From: Terriglobia bacterium
GTDB taxonomy: Bacteria > Acidobacteriota > Terriglobia > Bryobacterales > Bryobacteraceae
Length of the DNA stretch: 34,528 nucleotides
Assembly: GCA_020073115.1 (NCBI GenBank)
Contig: JAIQFU010000017.1
Coordinates: 1 to 34,528 of the forward strand
Direction: 5' to 3'
This document shows, one piece after another, positions 10,251 to 18,545 of the stretch. Position 1 is the stretch's first letter. Each line of letters opens with the position of its first letter. Below the pieces are notes generated by a model. The model worked only from the letters and a program-made list of their open reading frames with translations. It made no database searches and had not been told where the DNA came from. Made by a program: the position numbers and the translations under genes.

Positions 10251-11254
10251 CGGGACGACGACCAGTACTGCTTGGCATCATTGGGGACAGCGCGGCTGGA
10301 AAATCGACGCTGGCCCAGGGAATGACGAAACTGCTCCGTCCGGAGCTGGTGACGCACGTGTGCGCGGACGACTATCACAAGTACGATCGCCAGGAGCGCG
10401 CGGAGCGCGGCATTACCGCCATCCACCCCAGCTGCAATCATCTCGACATACTGGAACTACAGTTGGAACGCCTGCACTACGGCCAGCCCATTCTGAAGCC
10501 GGTCTACGACCACGCGGCCGGGAAACTGGTCCGGCCGGAGTACGTGCAGCCGCGCGACTTCGTCATCGTGGAAGGCCTGCTGGGGCTGCACTCGGCCGTG
10601 ATGCGCCAGTTTTACGACGTCAAAGTATTCCTCCAGCCGCCGGAAGACCTGCGCCGTATCTGGAAGGTGAAGAGGGACACGACGAAGCGGGGCTATACCG
10701 TCAAGCAGGTCCTGGCCGAGTTGGCCAGGCGGGAGCCGGATTCCGACAGCTTCATCCGTCCCCAGCGGCAATACGCCGACATCGTGGTGCAGTTCTATCC
10801 GCCGCGTGACGTTCCGGCGATGGCCGCCAACGAACATCTGAACGTCCGCCTGACCCTGCGCCCCACCATCCCTCATCCCGACCTGAGCTATCTTTGCTCG
10901 CACGAAGGGGAACAGTCCGGAATCCGCCTCATCCTGGGACGGGATACCGGAAAGCCCGTGGACATTCTGGAGATCGACGGCAACATCACGGCGCAACAAC
11001 GCCGCCGGCTGGAGGAGCGGATCTGGGCGCACCTGCCGGGCGTGGAGCCGATCCCGGGAGACCAGTTCGGCGCGTACCAGGATGGCGGCGAGATTCGGCG
11101 CAGCGATCCGCTTGCGCTGACGCAACTCCTGCTTACGTATCACCTGTTGCGCGAGTGCGGGACGGACGCGCAACGGCTCTTCGCGCCGCCCGTGGCGGCG
11201 ATGGGGCGCGTCCTGGCGAGCCGGTCGGCCGGACAGGGAGAGATCGGATCTTAG
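10247..11254 (+). CDS. Phosphoribulokinase, longer class II-like type
   Basis: 335 aa. Phosphorylates ribulose-5-phosphate with ATP to make RuBP, the second Calvin-specific step. P-loop GDSAAGKST at residues 13-21; the catalytic-site neighbourhood [20 protein letters not shown] and [19 protein letters not shown] (Walker B-like); [13 protein letters not shown] and [15 protein letters not shown] are classic PRK motifs. Length and these motifs are closer to the cyanobacterial/plant class II and actinobacterial enzymes than to the roughly 290-aa class I CbbP usually paired with form IC RuBisCO in Proteobacteria. A C-terminal domain of about 100 residues is divergent. The gene overlaps cbbX by 4 nt and ends the operon; the next gene converges on it. 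Confidence 0.88.
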   Translation: MTGRRPVLLGIIGDSAAGKSTLAQGMTKLLRPELVTHVCADDYHKYDRQERAERGITAIHPSCNHLDILELQLERLHYGQPILKPVYDHAAGKLVRPEYVQPRDFVIVEGLLGLHSAVMRQFYDVKVFLQPPEDLRRIWKVKRDTTKRGYTVKQVLAELARREPDSDSFIRPQRQYADIVVQFYPPRDVPAMAANEHLNVRLTLRPTIPHPDLSYLCSHEGEQSGIRLILGRDTGKPVDILEIDGNITAQQRRRLEERIWAHLPGVEPIPGDQFGAYQDGGEIRRSDPLALTQLLLTYHLLRECGTDAQRLFAPPVAAMGRVLASRSAGQGEIGS

Positions 11255-11284
11255 AGAACGGGGGGGCCATGGCCCCAGACCGGC

Positions 11285-12241
11285 TCACCTGGTAAACCAC
11301 GTCCGCCACACCGTATCCACCAGGGCGTGAGTCAAGGCAGGAGCCACGAGGTTGCCGCCCTGGCGAAAAGCCGATCCATAGAACCAGCCGGCGATCGAGG
11401 CGAGCGCCACATACCGCCAATTCGGCGCCGGCGCCAGCAGGACGTGGCTCAACCCGAACGCAACGGACGCGCCGATCCGCCCGCGGATTTCGGAACGCAG
11501 GCCGCGCGACAGCAGCGATTGCAGAAAGCCCCGAAAGAAAAGCTCTTCCAGCCACGCGATGAACACCAGGATCTCCACGTAGCTCTCCAGGAAAGCCGCC
11601 GGCCCGCGCCAGCGCGGGTTCCAGCCGGCGAAACGCAGGGCGAAGCCGACGGGAATGGCGATGGCCGCAAAGCCGGCGAAGTTGAGGGCCGCGGCGCGAA
11701 GCGTGCGGAGCGAGACGTGGAAATCGTACCCCAGGCCGGGCACGGGGCGCACCAGGACCCAGCACCAGGAAGCGACCGCCATGACGAACAGCCGCGCCAT
11801 GAAATCGAGGCTGGCGGGCACGTTCCAGATGCCGTTGAGTTGGCGCAGCACGACGGCCAGGGTGAGCCATGCCCAGGCGAGCGCGTCCTGCCACGAGAGC
11901 GCGTCCCGATTGCGAACCGGCGCCGCGCAGTAAACGACCAGCGGCGGCGCGCAAACGGCGAGCAGGCGCGCGAGCGCGGGCCAACGGAAGTCGCCGGTCC
12001 CGGCGGCATAGATGAAGTAGGGAACCAGCCACACGGCCAGGGTCGTCAGAGGGCTCAAGCCGAGGCGGTAGCGTGATGCGGGCAGCGCCGCGTATATCAG
12101 GAGCAGGAGCAGGCAGCAGTACAGCGCCAGTTCGGAATGGAGCGGGAGCCGGTAGCGGCCGAAGTAGGAGAATGCGGAGATGCCGAAGAAAACGGCAAGG
12201 ACGCCGGTCACGAGGAGGGCAGGCCGGTCACCTGAGATCAT
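11285..12241 (-). CDS. CPBP-family intramembrane metalloprotease
   Basis: 318 aa, strongly hydrophobic with eight or more likely membrane helices. The C-terminal third carries the CPBP motifs: WLEELFFRGFLQSLL, FGLSHVLL, and the last-helix motif VAPALTHALVDTVW. Catalysis is presumed to use the glutamates and histidines in these helices; substrate unknown. It converges on the phosphoribulokinase gene with 30 bp between the stops. Together with the protease at 6348 it brackets the cbb operon, but the two are different in length and poorly similar outside the motifs, so they do not look like a recent duplication. Confidence 0.85.
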   Translation of the reverse strand: MISGDRPALLVTGVLAVFFGISAFSYFGRYRLPLHSELALYCCLLLLLIYAALPASRYRLGLSPLTTLAVWLVPYFIYAAGTGDFRWPALARLLAVCAPPLVVYCAAPVRNRDALSWQDALAWAWLTLAVVLRQLNGIWNVPASLDFMARLFVMAVASWCWVLVRPVPGLGYDFHVSLRTLRAAALNFAGFAAIAIPVGFALRFAGWNPRWRGPAAFLESYVEILVFIAWLEELFFRGFLQSLLSRGLRSEIRGRIGASVAFGLSHVLLAPAPNWRYVALASIAGWFYGSAFRQGGNLVAPALTHALVDTVWRTWFTR

Positions 12242-12249
12242 CTGTTTTT

Positions 12250-12294
12250 GTGGGGCAGGTTGCCAACCTGCGGCGGGATGACATGCTGCCCCAC
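12250..12294. repeat. Palindromic intergenic repeat, family B, short copy
   Basis: Perfect 9-bp terminal inverted repeats GTGGGGCAG (12250-12258) and CTGCCCCAC (12286-12294), with an internal hairpin CAGGTTG/CAACCTG (12256-12270). It lies 6 nt beyond the stop of the frameshifted glycosidase gene (minus strand) and just upstream of the CPBP gene start. It shares GGTTGCCA-CCTGCGGC with the longer copy at 17044. Confidence 0.7.
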
Positions 12295-12299
12295 GAGGG

Positions 12300-13427
12300 T
12301 CACGGCTCCAGCGTGGTGTAGACGGCCACGCCGCCGGCGGGGATCGTATCCCGGACGTTGCCCCGGAACGCGGCGGCGCCGGGCAGGATGCGCGCTTCCC
12401 GATCGGGGCTCACGGCGGCGGGGTCGTACAGGTGGCGCCGGAGCGTCCGCTTTCCCTGGCCGCCTGCCAGTTCGATCGAGAACTTCCGCGGCGCGTCCGA
12501 CGTGTTCACCACCAGGAGAGTGAGACCGCCGCCGGGCGCCGTTGCGGCCACTTTTACCCGCGGGCCGCTTTCCGATTCGAAAGCCCGGGTGGCCGGACGG
12601 CCCCCGAGATATTTCGACATGAGGCTCACGGCATACCACTGCGGATAGCAGGAGGAGGGGTCCTCGATGTCGTCGTGCGGCCACTTGCAGACGCCCCACC
12701 GGTGCACCCCGCGGTGAAAACTGTCTCCGCCATCTTGCGGCACACGGCGAGCCACTCGTCGTACCCCGCCTTGTTGTAGGCGTGCCCGCTATAGATATCG
12801 ATCACGTCGTTCAGCTCCGCGACAGCCTCCTTCAGAAACACGCCGCCGCCGGAGTTGTTCGGCCCCACGAGTTTGACCAGCGCGCGCCTGCCATCCGCCC
12901 GCAGCCGCGCGTCGATGGCCCGGACCGCCTTGGCGTAATACGACCACTGCGTCTCCCCCGGCGGCACGGCGCCGCTGTTGTACGAGGTGGGCTCGGTGCA
13001 CAGGATCAGGTATTTCACGTTGCGGAAGCCGCGCGTTTCTACGATTTCGCGCAACGAATCGCTCACCCACCCGGCATAACTGCACGTTGCGCCGCTGCAT
13101 TTCCCCCAGCCAGCGGTAGAGCGCCCGCATCCTGGGCGATTCCCAATCCGCCGGGTCGGCCGGCGAAGCGCCGAAGGTCCAGTCCGGGCGGTACCAGGTG
13201 CGCGCGATGTGCAGGTCCATGCGGGACACGCGGTCGAACTCGCGGGCCCGGTCCGCATCGTCCATGCCGCGCGCCTCCTGCTCCGGCATGAAGGCGAACG
13301 CGTGATAGACGGCGTTGACCCCCAGGTACTCAGGCTGGATGACCCGGTCGAGATGCACGCGGAGTTTCTCCTCCGCGTGGGCGGCGCCCAGGACAACCAG
13401 GGCGAGGAGGAGGAGCGGCCGCCGCAT
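12300..13427 (-). pseudogene. Glycoside-hydrolase-like protein broken by two frameshifts
   Basis: Three reading frames must be joined to recover one protein. Frame 1 runs from ATG 13427 (signal peptide RRPLLLLALVVLGAAHAEE) through RTWYRPDWTFG to YRWLGEMQRRNVQL. Near 13075-13095 it shifts to a frame encoding SYAGWVSDSLREIVETRGF, KYLILCTEPTSYNSG and IDIYSGHAYN. Near 12715-12735 it shifts again to WGVCKWPHDDIEDPSSCYPQ through a beta-rich C-terminal domain ending GVAVYTTLEP. The middle suggests a TIM-barrel glycosidase with a possible catalytic 'EP' motif, but I cannot assign a family. It may be a decayed gene or carry sequencing indels; some residues may also be missing at the second junction. 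ATG 13427 overlaps the stop of the upstream ceramidase-domain gene by one base (TAATG), so it was once, or is, translationally coupled. Confidence 0.7.
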
Positions 13428-14707
13428 TATTGCCTTCCCGGCTTGTCCATCCACATGCCCATCAGGTCGTAGAGGTTGATCAAGTGCCGCTGCATGATGC
13501 GCTCGCCGGCGCCGACCTCGATCCGCGTGCTGACGTCCGCGCCGTAGCCGCCGTAGGCCGCCGAGCGGACGTCCGGGATGTAGCCCGGCCAGGCGTCGCC
13601 GGCGCTGATGGTGTAGCCGTAGAACAGCGGCCAACGGACGTCGGGTTGGGATTTCCAGAAGGTCTGGAGGCGGTGCATGGGCTCGCCCGGAACCGCGGCG
13701 ATGGCGATCTCGCCGTTGATCAGCACGGTGGTGATCCCGGCTTCCAGCTTGCCCGTTTTATCCCAACGGTCGCCGAACGTCAGGAGTTCGGACTTGGAGC
13801 GAATGCCCGGCTTCTGCGGCGGCAACGCGCGGATGTCCCGCGCCGCGCGCAACACCTGTCCCGAGATCAACTCGCCCATCCGGTCCACCACCTTGAAATC
13901 CTCAACGGGGTTCTTGGTCTGGCCCATCATGACGGGGTTGATATCGCCGGCGCCGCCCTGCACGAACATGCATTGAGCGCCGGGGATGGCGGCTTCCACC
14001 TTGGACTGCATCGCTCCCGGCCAATCGGCCGAATAGGCGCAGTTCCAGCCTTGCAGGACCACCCCGTGGCAGGCGTAGTGAACGACGATGGCCCGCGGGT
14101 TCCCGCTCTCGTCTTCAATCCGCATCACGATGAATTCCGGGTCCACGGGGCCGTACGGCACTTTGTTGGGATTCTGGAATTCGGCGCGGGCGCGGCCGTC
14201 GTCGCGAAGCACCAGGCGGTTGTACCCGAGCTGGAGCGAGCCCTTTCCGAGCCCGATGCGCGCCGGGAACATGGACTGCGACGCCTGCTTCACGAGATCG
14301 AAAACCTTCTGCTCCAGTTCGGCCCTGTACTGGCGCTGCGCGGCCACCACGGGCGAATCGGGCTCATTCGCCCGGGCGAACAGCGGGCCGGAATGAGTGT
14401 GCGACGACGTCACCAGCAGCGCCGGGATGCCGAGCTCGTCCGCCACGCGCCGCTGAAGCGCGGCCGAGCCGAAGGTCCCGATATCCATGGTGACGATGGC
14501 GACGCGGTCCTTGCCCGCGGCCAGCACGAGGGCCTTGGCGTTCAAGGCATCGTGCGTCCCTTCCGCCACAGGGCAGGTCCGGTTGGGATAACCGTACATG
14601 GGCAGCATGGCCTTGGGCGTAATCTCCACGCGGGCCACGCCGGCCTGGAACTGCTGGGCGGCAGCGGCGGCCGCCCCTATTACGAAAAGGACAAAAAGGC
14701 GTCTCAT
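13427..14707 (-). CDS. Neutral/alkaline ceramidase N-terminal-domain protein, exported
   Basis: 426 aa with a Sec signal (RRLFVLFVIGAAAAAAQ). Recognisable neutral-ceramidase-type motifs: AGVARVEITPKAMLPMYGY near the N-terminus, LLVTSSHTHSGPL (zinc-ligand histidines), VVHYACHGVVLQGWN, YSADWPGAM and FVQGGAGDINPVM. The family hydrolyses N-acyl bonds of ceramides with zinc, but many Acidobacteriota and Planctomycetota homologues are single-domain proteins of about 430-480 aa with unknown substrates, found near glycosidases as here. It starts with ATG overlapping the GH3 stop (ATGA at 14707) and ends overlapping the next start, so it sits in the middle of a tightly coupled exported-enzyme operon. 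Confidence 0.82.
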   Translation of the reverse strand: MRRLFVLFVIGAAAAAAQQFQAGVARVEITPKAMLPMYGYPNRTCPVAEGTHDALNAKALVLAAGKDRVAIVTMDIGTFGSAALQRRVADELGIPALLVTSSHTHSGPLFARANEPDSPVVAAQRQYRAELEQKVFDLVKQASQSMFPARIGLGKGSLQLGYNRLVLRDDGRARAEFQNPNKVPYGPVDPEFIVMRIEDESGNPRAIVVHYACHGVVLQGWNCAYSADWPGAMQSKVEAAIPGAQCMFVQGGAGDINPVMMGQTKNPVEDFKVVDRMGELISGQVLRAARDIRALPPQKPGIRSKSELLTFGDRWDKTGKLEAGITTVLINGEIAIAAVPGEPMHRLQTFWKSQPDVRWPLFYGYTISAGDAWPGYIPDVRSAAYGGYGADVSTRIEVGAGERIMQRHLINLYDLMGMWMDKPGRQ

Positions 14708-17025
14708 CAGCGCACCTCGAATTCTCCGTTCAGGCGGATATCCGCCGAGGAAGCCCCCACCATGACGCGGAAGGCGCCGGGCTCGACCACCCGCTGCAGG
14801 TTCTGGTCCAGCAGCGAAAGGTCGTCCGGCGTGAGCGTGAACCGCACCGTCCGCGTTTCACCCGGCTGGAGCGCAACCTTCTCGAAACCGCGCAGCTCTT
14901 TCACGGGGCGCGTGACCGACGAAACCGCGTCGTTCAAGTAGAGTTGCACGACTTCCTCCCCCGCGCGCCCGCCCGCGTTCCGCACATCCACCGAAACCTT
15001 CACCTCGCCCGCCGGTCCCATGGCCTGCGGTGAGATCCGCAGGTTGGCGTACTCGAATTTCGTGTAGCTGAGGCCATAGCCGAAATCGTACAGCGGCGCG
15101 GCGCTCATGTCGGCGTAGCGGCGTCCCCATCCGTGCTGCACCCAGTACGCCTTGGACGGCTTGTAGTTGTAATAGACCGGCAGTTGGCCCACGTGGCGCG
15201 GAACTGTGATGGACAGCCGGCCGGAGGGGTTGTAGTCGCCGAACAGCACATCCGCCACGGCCTGGCCGCCGCGCTCGCCGGGCTCCCAGGCTTCCACCAG
15301 CGCGGGAACGTGTTCGGCAATCCAGCGGGTGGAAAGCGGCCGGCCGTTGATCAGCACGGCGACGGTCGGCGTTCCGGTCTCAAAGACGGCGCGGACCAAA
15401 TCCTCCTGCACGCCGGTGAGATCGAGGCTGGCTACGTCGTAGCCTTCACCATCGGTGGGGGCCTTGCTGCCCTGCTGGTTCTCGCCCACCACCACAATGG
15501 CGACATCGGCGCCCTTGGCGGCCTTCACCGCATCCGCGAATCCGCTCCTGTCCTCACCCAGGACGTCGGCCCCGCGCGCGTACGTAATGGCCGCGCCGGG
15601 GACCTTTTGCTTTATGCCCCCGAGCACGGTGACGATCTCGTGCAGAACGGTCTTGGGTGCGTAGTCGCCGAGCTGGTTGTTCTTATCATCGGCATTGGGC
15701 CCGATCACCGCGATCCGCTTCACGTCTTTGCGGAGCGGCAGCGCCCCGCCTTCGTTCTTCAGCAGGACGATCCCTTCGCGCGCAGCGGTCAATGCCAGAT
15801 CCTGGGCCGCGGCGCCGTGCCCGGCGCGGACCGCCCGCTCGGGGTCTACATACGGCCGCTCGAACAAGCCCAGGGAGAATTTCTGGCGCAACACGCGGCG
15901 CACGGAGCGGTCGATATCGGCCATGGAAGCCTTCCCCTCGGCCACGCTCTCGACGAGCGGGCCCATGAATCCCGGCTCGTAGGAGATGCCGACGTCCAGC
16001 CCGGCGCGCAGAGCCATCTGTCCGGCTTCCTTCTGGTCGGCCGCCACGCGCTCGTACACCAGCGTGCCGATGCCGCCGCCTTCGCTGAGCACCAGGCCCT
16101 TGAAGCCCAGCTCCTCGCGGAGGATTTTGGTGAGGATTTTGGACGAGGCATGGGTGGGAACGCCGTCGATGGCGGGGTAAGTGGCCATCACGCCGAGCGC
16201 CCCGGCGCCCTTGATCCCGGCCACCCACGGCGGCAGGAAAAATTCCCGCAGCATGCGCTCGCTGATCTCCATCGCGCCGCGTTCCAGGCCGCTGACGGGC
16301 TGGCTCTGGCCGGGGTAGTGGCAGAGTCCGGAAACCACGTGGTCGGGCGCGGAAATATCCTCGCCCTGGGCGCCGCGCACGATGGATTCCGCGATGCGCG
16401 CGCACAGAAACGGATCTTCGCCATAGCCTTCCTGGTTGCGGCCCAGGCGCGGGTCGCGGTTGGGCTCCACCACCAGGGTGTACAACTGGTGGATGCCCAC
16501 GGCGCGGGCCTCGGCGCCTTCGGCGGCGTAGATCCGGCGCAGCAGGTCCATGTTCCACGTGCTGCCGAGCGCCAGTCCCTCGGGGAATACGGTCTTGCCC
16601 GAACACATCACGCCGTGCGTGCCTTCTTCCGACTGGAGCAGGGGAATCCGCAGCCGCGTCTTTTCGATGGCGATCTTCTGCAGTTCGTTGAAGTACTCGG
16701 CCTGCTGCCGGTTGCCCTCCTGGAGAATGGTGTTGGCCAGGGTGAAGAAGCCGCCGCCGGGCCCGATTTCATCGGTGTAGCTGCCTTCCGCGAACTTGCG
16801 GCAGGCCGCCATTTTGGCGGGGATGTCGCGGCCCAGGTTGTTGACGTAGACGCACGGCATGTTGAGCTGGCCGATTTTCTCCTTGAGGGTCATGCGGCCC
16901 AGCAGGTCGTCAATGCGCCGTTCGACGGGCTGCGCGGCGTCGCGGTAGAGCGGGGGAGGGGAGTTCTGGGCGGCGACAAGCGCCACGAGACCCGCCACCA
17001 GAGCGAGAAGAACTACAGTACGCAT
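14707..17025 (-). CDS. Glycoside hydrolase family 3 protein, exported
   Basis: 772 aa, normal for a three-domain GH3 enzyme (TIM barrel, alpha/beta sandwich, fibronectin-III-like C-terminus). ATG 17025 is preferred over an upstream in-frame start because GGAGG lies 5 nt before it and it begins a clean signal peptide (RTVVLLALVAGLVALVAAQ). Substrate-pocket motifs include LLQSEEGTHGV, VEPNRDPRLGRNQEGYGEDP, and ARDxALxAAREGIVLLKNE-like residues; the C-terminus has YDFGYGLSYTKFEY. Family role: removal of terminal glucose or xylose from oligosaccharides. Oddly, the position of the nucleophile aspartate (usual SDxGA) reads VLSEGGG with Glu315, and the usual Lys-His pair reads Cys235-His236, so specificity or mechanism may differ. 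Confidence 0.88.
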   Translation of the reverse strand: MRTVVLLALVAGLVALVAAQNSPPPLYRDAAQPVERRIDDLLGRMTLKEKIGQLNMPCVYVNNLGRDIPAKMAACRKFAEGSYTDEIGPGGGFFTLANTILQEGNRQQAEYFNELQKIAIEKTRLRIPLLQSEEGTHGVMCSGKTVFPEGLALGSTWNMDLLRRIYAAEGAEARAVGIHQLYTLVVEPNRDPRLGRNQEGYGEDPFLCARIAESIVRGAQGEDISAPDHVVSGLCHYPGQSQPVSGLERGAMEISERMLREFFLPPWVAGIKGAGALGVMATYPAIDGVPTHASSKILTKILREELGFKGLVLSEGGGIGTLVYERVAADQKEAGQMALRAGLDVGISYEPGFMGPLVESVAEGKASMADIDRSVRRVLRQKFSLGLFERPYVDPERAVRAGHGAAAQDLALTAAREGIVLLKNEGGALPLRKDVKRIAVIGPNADDKNNQLGDYAPKTVLHEIVTVLGGIKQKVPGAAITYARGADVLGEDRSGFADAVKAAKGADVAIVVVGENQQGSKAPTDGEGYDVASLDLTGVQEDLVRAVFETGTPTVAVLINGRPLSTRWIAEHVPALVEAWEPGERGGQAVADVLFGDYNPSGRLSITVPRHVGQLPVYYNYKPSKAYWVQHGWGRRYADMSAAPLYDFGYGLSYTKFEYANLRISPQAMGPAGEVKVSVDVRNAGGRAGEEVVQLYLNDAVSSVTRPVKELRGFEKVALQPGETRTVRFTLTPDDLSLLDQNLQRVVEPGAFRVMVGASSADIRLNGEFEVR

Positions 17026-17043
17026 GGTTGCCTCCGGCAAGCA

Positions 17044-17139
17044 TTGTGGGACAGGTTGCCAGCCTGCGGCAGGTTGTCAACCCGCCCCAGGACGGCGCCG
17101 GGTAACAGCCGGCGCGCAGGATGGCGTCCTGCCTCACAA
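17044..17139. repeat. Palindromic intergenic repeat, family B, long copy
   Basis: 96-bp element with imperfect terminal inverted repeats TTGTGGGACAGG (17044-17055) and CCTGCCTCACAA (17128-17139). The interior contains CAGGTTGCCAGCCTGCGGC and a near-direct repeat CAGGTTGTCAACC. It fills the gap between the enolase-superfamily gene stop (17142) and the GH3 gene start (17025), beginning 2 nt after that stop in the direction of transcription. It is related to the short copy at 12250. Confidence 0.75.
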
Positions 17140-17141
17140 CA

Positions 17142-18545
17142 TCAACTCGTGCACAGCCCCGGCGCGTCTAATCCCCTGGTACGCATGAAGCCGTCGCGCA
17201 CTTCGAAAATCCCGGGGAAGCGTTTCTCCCAGCCCCGGTTGGCGGCCGGGACGTACTCGCGCGCGTTTGCCTCGAGCGCGCCGGCGCCGGGCACGTGCGC
17301 CGCGATTCCCACGGAATGGACCAGCGCCGCCCCCGGACAAGTGAGGTCCTGGACGCAGCGGAACATTTTGTATTTCTGCGCCGCGGCGGCCATCAGCAGG
17401 GCCTGGGACTGCCCCTTGCAGGCCTTCAGCGCCACTCCCGTGTACCCCATTTCGCGCGCCAGCAGCAGCGCATCCAGCCCGGTCAGCGATTCGTCGATAA
17501 CCACGGGCTTCAGCCGCGCCGCTTCGAACATGGTGTTCCGGCGATCCGCCGCGAGGTCGCGCGCGGTGGGCTGCTCGATATACTGCACCCGGCCGAAAGC
17601 CGAAGCCGCCCTGGTTCTCACCCCGCGCTCGAAATCGAGCAGGTACTGAACGTTGGGGCAGCGCTCGTTAAAATCCAGGCAGTAGAGCCACTCCCGAACG
17701 CCGCGCCGCGCCTGCGCCGCCACCGTGACGCGGTCGATGGATGCCACGCGCTCCACGTCCCACCCCAGGTCGTTTCCGTTGAGCTTGATCTTGATGGCCA
17801 CCACGCCGTTGTAGGGGATCCATTCTTCCAGCGTTTCCGGCAGTCCGTCACCGACCGGTTTCCTGATTTCCGCGGCGGTCAGCGCGTCGGACGCACCCAC
17901 GGAATGGTACATCCGGATGCGCGGAACGGGCGAACGCAGTAGGAATGGATCCAGGTATTCGCCGCGAAAATCCGCATTGAGGTAGTGCGAGAGGTCGTAG
18001 CGCACGAACTCCTTCCCGCAGGCGGTGAAAGCATTGCGCCCGTGCAGGCGGCCGAAAGCGTCGTGGAGGGCGGCGTCGAAGGGGCTGGCCGTAACCAGGG
18101 TGCACAGTTTGGGGATGGGCCGCGGCAGCGCCATTTCGCGCGTGGTCTCTTCCGCCGCTTTGAGGAACTCCGGCTCCAAAGCGCGGTTCGCATCCAGCGG
18201 GTGCGCGTATTCGCGGTAGCCGCGCAGGATCCGGGCGACTTTTTCGGAAAGCGCGCGCATGGCGGCGAGGGTGGTCTCGTACGGAATGTCGGGCGCCGGG
18301 AATGCCCACACGTTGCCCAGCGGCATGGAGGCGAAGCCGGCCGCCGATTTTCCGGATTTCGCGCTCACCCGGCAGTGCACGTTCAGAAGCGTGACGCGGT
18401 CCACTTCCTTACCGCCGAATTTGTAAGGCGCGCGATAGAGGAAGTCCTGGAACTCCGTGCGGATCTCGTCGAGGCGTGCGTCGGTGGCGCGCGGGGCGGC
18501 CACCACGGCGGGCATGGCGAGAAAATCGCGGCGGCGCATCTTCAT
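17142..18545 (-). CDS. Enolase-superfamily (mandelate racemase/muconate-lactonizing-like) protein, Tat-exported
   Basis: 467 aa. The N-terminus MKMRRRDFLAMPAVVAAP carries a twin-arginine motif. The barrel domain shows the expected series: VAIKIKLNGN (general-base lysine strand), YCLDFNERC (first metal-ligand Asp), VQYIEQPT (second ligand Glu), VVIDESLTG (third ligand Asp/Glu) and VALKACKGQS (opposite-face lysine). Members abstract a proton alpha to a carboxylate, typically in acid-sugar dehydration or epimerisation; the specific substrate cannot be told. It overlaps the upstream epimerase-like gene by 4 nt (ATGA, 18542-18545), so the two are translated together and probably act on related sugar acids. 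A second ATG at 18539 is also possible. Confidence 0.85.
   Translation of the reverse strand: MKMRRRDFLAMPAVVAAPRATDARLDEIRTEFQDFLYRAPYKFGGKEVDRVTLLNVHCRVSAKSGKSAAGFASMPLGNVWAFPAPDIPYETTLAAMRALSEKVARILRGYREYAHPLDANRALEPEFLKAAEETTREMALPRPIPKLCTLVTASPFDAALHDAFGRLHGRNAFTACGKEFVRYDLSHYLNADFRGEYLDPFLLRSPVPRIRMYHSVGASDALTAAEIRKPVGDGLPETLEEWIPYNGVVAIKIKLNGNDLGWDVERVASIDRVTVAAQARRGVREWLYCLDFNERCPNVQYLLDFERGVRTRAASAFGRVQYIEQPTARDLAADRRNTMFEAARLKPVVIDESLTGLDALLLAREMGYTGVALKACKGQSQALLMAAAAQKYKMFRCVQDLTCPGAALVHSVGIAAHVPGAGALEANAREYVPAANRGWEKRFPGIFEVRDGFMRTRGLDAPGLCTS

Noticed and set aside
15133-17649. Very long plus-strand open frame (838 codons) opposite the GH3 and enolase-superfamily genes
   Set aside because: It is the antisense shadow of strong minus-strand genes in GC-rich DNA; its translation has no domain and it crosses a palindromic repeat.
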